A stretch of DNA of 64,000 nucleotides from Marisa cornuarietis. Lineage: Eukaryota > Mollusca > Gastropoda > Architaenioglossa > Ampullariidae. Below are positions 38,801-64,000 of the stretch, piece by piece; position 1 is the first letter of the stretch; the number at the start of each line of letters is the position of its first letter. The translations under genes and the position numbers were made by a program. The notes below the pieces were generated by a model. That model searched no databases and was not told where the DNA came from. It saw only the letters and a list, made by a program, of their open reading frames with translations. Location of the stretch: the NCBI GenBank assembly GCA_004794655.1, contig SMMW01000622.1, positions 2,170,001 through 2,234,000 on the forward strand. The letters run 5' to 3'.

Positions 38801-39407
38801 ATTTCAATACATTTTGAATAATGATGGGCTTACTTTGGTCTGAAAGATCAGTTAAAGGATTATCAAATCTAAAAATCTGCCTTTCTGAGACTGTGTCTTG
38901 TATCTGCATCAATAGAGGATTTTTTGCCTTATTCGCTTCTTCTTTAAGGATAAAGTTTCTTTGTTTTGGGCATTTCTCCTGTGCTAGCCCTTGCATGAAG
39001 TTGTATAAAGTTTGCATATAAAGAGTTTGCCTTATGATCATCGTAAGCTGTGAACGAGGTAATTTTATTACTTCTTCCTCGGTTGATGATTTATTAATAT
39101 TGAGACTTGAAATTAAACTTTCCAAAAAATGTGTATGAGGCGTACTTTTGTTAGAATCACAATCTTTTTCATTGGGTACAAAAACCTTTCTATCAGGTTC
39201 TAGTTCTGAGTGCGCAGGCTCCACAGGAAAGGTTTTTAAAGGATCCTGATTGTCTTGTGTCATATTTGGCCTTTCACAAAAATCTGAGTTAAGACTTGGT
39301 AGCATGTCATCAGCAGTTTCAGGGCTAGGTTTAACTTGTAAAAAAAGCTCCCCACAACTTGGATTTACTTCTGGTGAATTCACAAAACTTGGGCAAGTTT
39401 CAGACAT
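32865..39407 (-). CDS. Unrecognised coiled-coil protein with C-terminal CCHC zinc finger
   Basis: Seven minus-strand exons, all joining in phase 0: 39407-38397, 37710-37582, 37002-36853, 36539-36342, 35632-35483, 35074-34937, 33449-32865. The model gives 786 aa. The first 337 residues come from one exon, mostly polar and acidic (Ser, Glu, Asp), with a possible short helical segment near residue 125-145 (LTMIIRQTLYMQTLYNFMQ). About 320-590 is predicted coiled coil (EELLQYQKKLKE, EERYRRLEGIMEDERRRF). The last exon is Ser/Pro-rich and ends in C-P-Y-C-x13-H-x3-C (Cys761, Cys764, His778, Cys782). That spacing resembles the terminal ubiquitin-binding fingers of NEMO and optineurin (C-x2-C-x12-H-x3-C), which also follow coiled coils. 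An adaptor role is therefore conceivable, but I do not recognise the family. The exon 6 donor (GTACAT) and exon 5 donor (GTCTAA) are weak. CAG at about 39427 suggests an upstream non-coding exon. Confidence 0.75.
34656..34746 (+). mobile_element. tRNA-derived SINE, family A, 5'-truncated copy
   Basis: A 91-bp copy holding only the 3' half of the family A element (GCATGTGGCATCTGTTTACA, GATATAGCCTTAGTTGCTGA, GTGTAAAACACCA, poly-C). It lies between CTCCAGATAAGGGG (34642-34655) and CTCCAGCTAAGGGG (34747-34760), a 14-bp target-site duplication with one mismatch. The tRNA-like part is absent, so it was truncated on insertion. It lies in the last intron of the zinc-finger gene. Confidence 0.9.
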
Positions 39408-41329
39408 GATACATTAAGTGTAATCTGAAAAATCAATAAGAAAACATATATATATATATATATACTGTTATACTTAATGACATTTGACAAAGAATAATAT
39501 ATGACGCATAAGTACATATGTCGGCAACAGCAAACAAAATCAACAAAGAACTCTCCGAAATGAATATTTTTTTTTGTCTGATGATATAATTTATCTGTAT
39601 ATATAGCAATGGTCAGTGGAACCAGGGACATTTTAATTTTCTTTCAAGCTTATCATTAATGCTTACTAAAGAACAAAGTAAAACGTAAGTAATAAAATTA
39701 AGCATCTCAACACAATTTTCGCGACACTGCAGTATGTTCAAGAGTGCGTTTACATATCGGAAACATTCATTTCAAAATGAGGTAAAATTAGCACACAATT
39801 AGCTATTTAAAATATATTTTAATGTATTACCAAAATTGTAAAAAGAACGAAGATGTTTTTCAATCGTGGTTTCCACCTCCTGATCGCCGGTCTGTTTCTC
39901 GTAATTTAGTACTTTTGTAAACATAAGTGTTTTGCTCTCTCAGTGGGCTTTCCCGTTTCCGATCCCCAGCTCTTACTTTCACTTTTGAAGTTTTTAAAAA
40001 AAATTTTAGGCCAAGCAGTCTAAAAAATTACTAAACTCAGCATGATCCCCCAGACTCCTATCAGCTGACTTCATAGGATTGCAACGAAGTGTAGTAAAAT
40101 GTGATTTCCATTAATACTAAATCTGTACGGAATCATCGTAGGTTTTCCCATTCCTTTCACCATCGGCATCCCACCATGCACCTATCAAACAACCTAATTC
40201 AATTGACGGTACTGAATTAACTACTAATTCTATTAAAAGCGTTTCTTTCTCAGCAGACCAAAACTGAAATTACAGTATCAAATAAAAAATCAGCTACTTC
40301 ATGTCTAAACTGCTGATCGTAAAGCAAAATGGTTTTTATTACAACACGTAATCGTCTTAATGCTTCCTGCTGTGCTTAGGAAACGTAACTCTATAACGAT
40401 TAGGAAGGGACATAATGCTTTCTCACCATGGAGCAGTGTTCGGACTAACAACATGCATTTTCAGTTTGAACGCTACCCCCACAAAAAAAGACTTAGAAAG
40501 GTTTGATTTTCTAATTTGCTGATAGCTGTGTCAAATGCATTATTGCTGTTGTGTCTTCTTGTCTCGTGAGTCTATTTTCTGTTTGAACGCAGGATTTCAG
40601 CAATTTCACAGCTTGCGTAAGCTACTACTACTACTACTGTGCTGCTATTATTAGTATTCGTTATTATTACGGACCCTATTAAATTACTCGTTGATACTGA
40701 GTATTGATAAAATGGCAAAAACTGTAAACAGTATGAATGATCTATTGTTGTTATCATAATTATTAAGTAATAAGAACAATAATGTCAGAAAAACCATGAC
40801 CGACAAGTTTCCTAACTTTTATTTTGAATTCCCTATCTTTATTTCAGTGTGCCGTGATTAAATTCTGAAGAACCTGCACTCACTTTCACTTTAACAACTG
40901 TTAGTTGCTTCACTCACTCACTCACTCACTCACTCAAATTTGACATGTAGCTGCATACACGACCCCTTGCTGTCTATGCACATGGACGCCTCATACATCA
41001 ACGTGGGCATTAAGAACTAACGTATTTTATTCACACATATTTCCTCTCATACTCACAGGTACAAAGATGCTTTCACATAACTGCTAAAATTAAAAAAAAT
41101 AATAATACAGTAAAATTATTATTTCTTGCACATTTTTCTTGTTTGTTTTAAATTAAGAAAATAATTTGAAAGAATGACAGAGGTGGGTGGGATGAACATT
41201 GATAATTTAGAGTGTAATTTTATGGCTGCCTGCTTTATTGTTTCCTTTTTTTTCCCAGTTAGCCAATAAAGGAGGGATAGCCCTGATTGCCAGCCAATCC
41301 TCTGATGTTTGAAAAGGAAGAAATTTAAA
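39408..41329. promoter_or_regulatory. Shared head-to-head upstream region
   Basis: 1.9 kb separates the start codons of the minus-strand zinc-finger gene and the plus-strand HERC4 gene. It should contain both promoters and the 5' non-coding exons. It holds an AT repeat at about 39446-39464 and a CACT tetranucleotide tract at about 40909-40936. No CpG-rich core, TATA box or specific factor site could be assigned by eye. Confidence 0.4.
40909..40936. repeat. CACT microsatellite
   Basis: Seven tandem copies of CACT in the region between the two divergent genes. Other simple repeats seen are (AT)n at about 39446-39464 and 45718-45734, (CA)n at about 46459-46476, (TC)n at about 46701-46717, (GT)n at about 52535-52550, (TC)n at about 56281-56296 and (AC)n at about 27585-27600. 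Confidence 0.85.
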
Positions 41330-63052
<21,723 letters not shown>

Positions 63053-63097
63053 TGATGGCGTACCCTAGTTTGTGCTGCATCAGAACCGAGTACAACA

Positions 63098-63103
63098 AAT
63101 AAA
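63098..63103 (+). terminator. Candidate HERC4 poly(A) signal
   Basis: AATAAA lies 46 bp after the HERC4 stop, followed by GTGTCTTGTTG-type GT-rich sequence. It would give a very short 3' UTR. A longer 3' UTR running through 63104-64000 is also possible; nothing else was supported in that stretch. Confidence 0.5.
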
Positions 63104-64000
63104 AACTGTGTCTTGTTGAATAGTGATCTGTCCAGTTACATCATGTTCAGTTTGTGGTAGGGTAAGTGTTGTTTTAATACAGACACAGCATCCAAGTTGT
63201 GGACTCAGTTGGGCAAGTCCTTGTCATCTTTGTAAATGAAAAATATGTTAATATGGAATGAAGCAACAAGACCTTATCGCGTTTTTTGGAGATTATCTTT
63301 GGTGCTTCACAGCCAGCCATTTCTTATGGAGTTTGCTTTATCAGTATTCAGAATGTATGGTTAGCAGTGTGCCATTTGAACCAGCTGATGTGGAACATTT
63401 AATCTAAAAACTTACAAAACAGCCTATAAAAACTGAAAAACCTATTTTTAACTTTGACTTTACTAGTAAGCTGATTCATTACAATGGTAAAGGTATTCAT
63501 GGGAAAGCTTGTTTTTAAAGTGTGACAATTATGCTGATTGTTTGATGTGTGAATACGAGTGTTTTATGACAAATTCTTACTGACAAAATTCCATGCTCCT
63601 CAGTCATGTTTGTGGGTTTTGCTTTATTTGCAGAATGTTGAGTGACGTACTTTGAATTAATTTTCTTTTTTAGAGGTGATCTGGAACATTATTGCTGCTT
63701 GCCTATGTTGAAGTTATTTCTGATTTTTTACAAAAAAGTTTTATACTCTGTGTATGTGTGTGTGTGTGAGATGTATGCATGCTTTTCTTGTAATTGTGTT
63801 TTTAAAGAAGTTACATCATTTGAAGTAATGAACTTTACAGTTTATTTTCAGAAGTATGCAGTGGTTTGGGAAATCTGCATGCTCGAGATATCCAATACCA
63901 GGTAGTGTTAGACTGAGTAAGGAGATCTAGTTGTGAATTTGTTATAGGCTGGTGATAGACATGGCAGGGAGTACTGGACAAGACATTTGATTTGATCTGG
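63104..64000. other. HERC4 3' flank
   Basis: AT-rich sequence with a GTGTGT tract at about 63751-63768. No exon, RNA or recognisable mobile element was seen up to the window end. Confidence 0.5.

Noticed and set aside
38428..39021. Plus-strand open frames opposite the large zinc-finger gene exon
   Set aside because: They are antisense shadows of a well supported 337-codon exon.
40909..40936. CRISPR-like or functional array
   Set aside because: It is a simple CACT microsatellite; no spaced direct repeats occur anywhere in the window.

Overview
This window is animal nuclear DNA. It is AT-rich, with small exons, long introns, GT-AG splice sites and many short interspersed repeats. The gene set (RCC1/HECT ubiquitin ligase, stearoyl-CoA desaturase, group XII phospholipase A2, transition-fibre coiled-coil protein) is metazoan. 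Gene structures and repeat content (tRNA-derived SINEs, small DNA-transposon derivatives, non-LTR retrotransposon tails) suggest a lophotrochozoan, probably a mollusc. That placement is inference. I reconstructed exons by hand from splice signals, reading phase and family knowledge; every coding join keeps the frame.

Layout. (1) 862-8085, plus: the last ten visible exons (456 aa) of a coiled-coil protein best explained as FBF1; its 5' part lies outside the window and a dead Tc1-like transposase sits in one intron. (2) 8086-13201: intergenic and 3'-UTR sequence with a piggyBac-type MITE. (3) 13202-15333, minus: a complete four-exon delta-9 acyl-CoA desaturase (SCD, 323 aa). (4) About 15.4-25.8 kb: gene-poor, with an inverted repeat, a 250-bp tandem duplication, a SINE, a LINE relic and a Harbinger-like MITE. 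(5) 25869-29448, minus: a complete four-exon group XII secreted phospholipase A2 (170 aa), with a TA-flanked hairpin MITE in its first intron. (6) 32865-39407, minus: a seven-exon, roughly 786-aa protein that I do not recognise, with central coiled coils and a C-terminal CCHC zinc finger. (7) 41330-63052, plus: a complete 29-coding-exon HERC4-type E3 ubiquitin ligase (1054 aa), head-to-head with gene 6 across 1.9 kb. Its introns hold a hAT MITE, two SINE families, a LINE 3' end and tandem repeats.

The genes are not an operon-like functional set. SCD and PLA2G12 both concern lipids but are separate transcription units. The unusual material is mostly small mobile elements with readable target-site duplications, the unrecognised zinc-finger gene, and a HERC4 splice acceptor that lies inside a tandem repeat. 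I saw no CRISPR array, rRNA, functional tRNA or prokaryotic feature.
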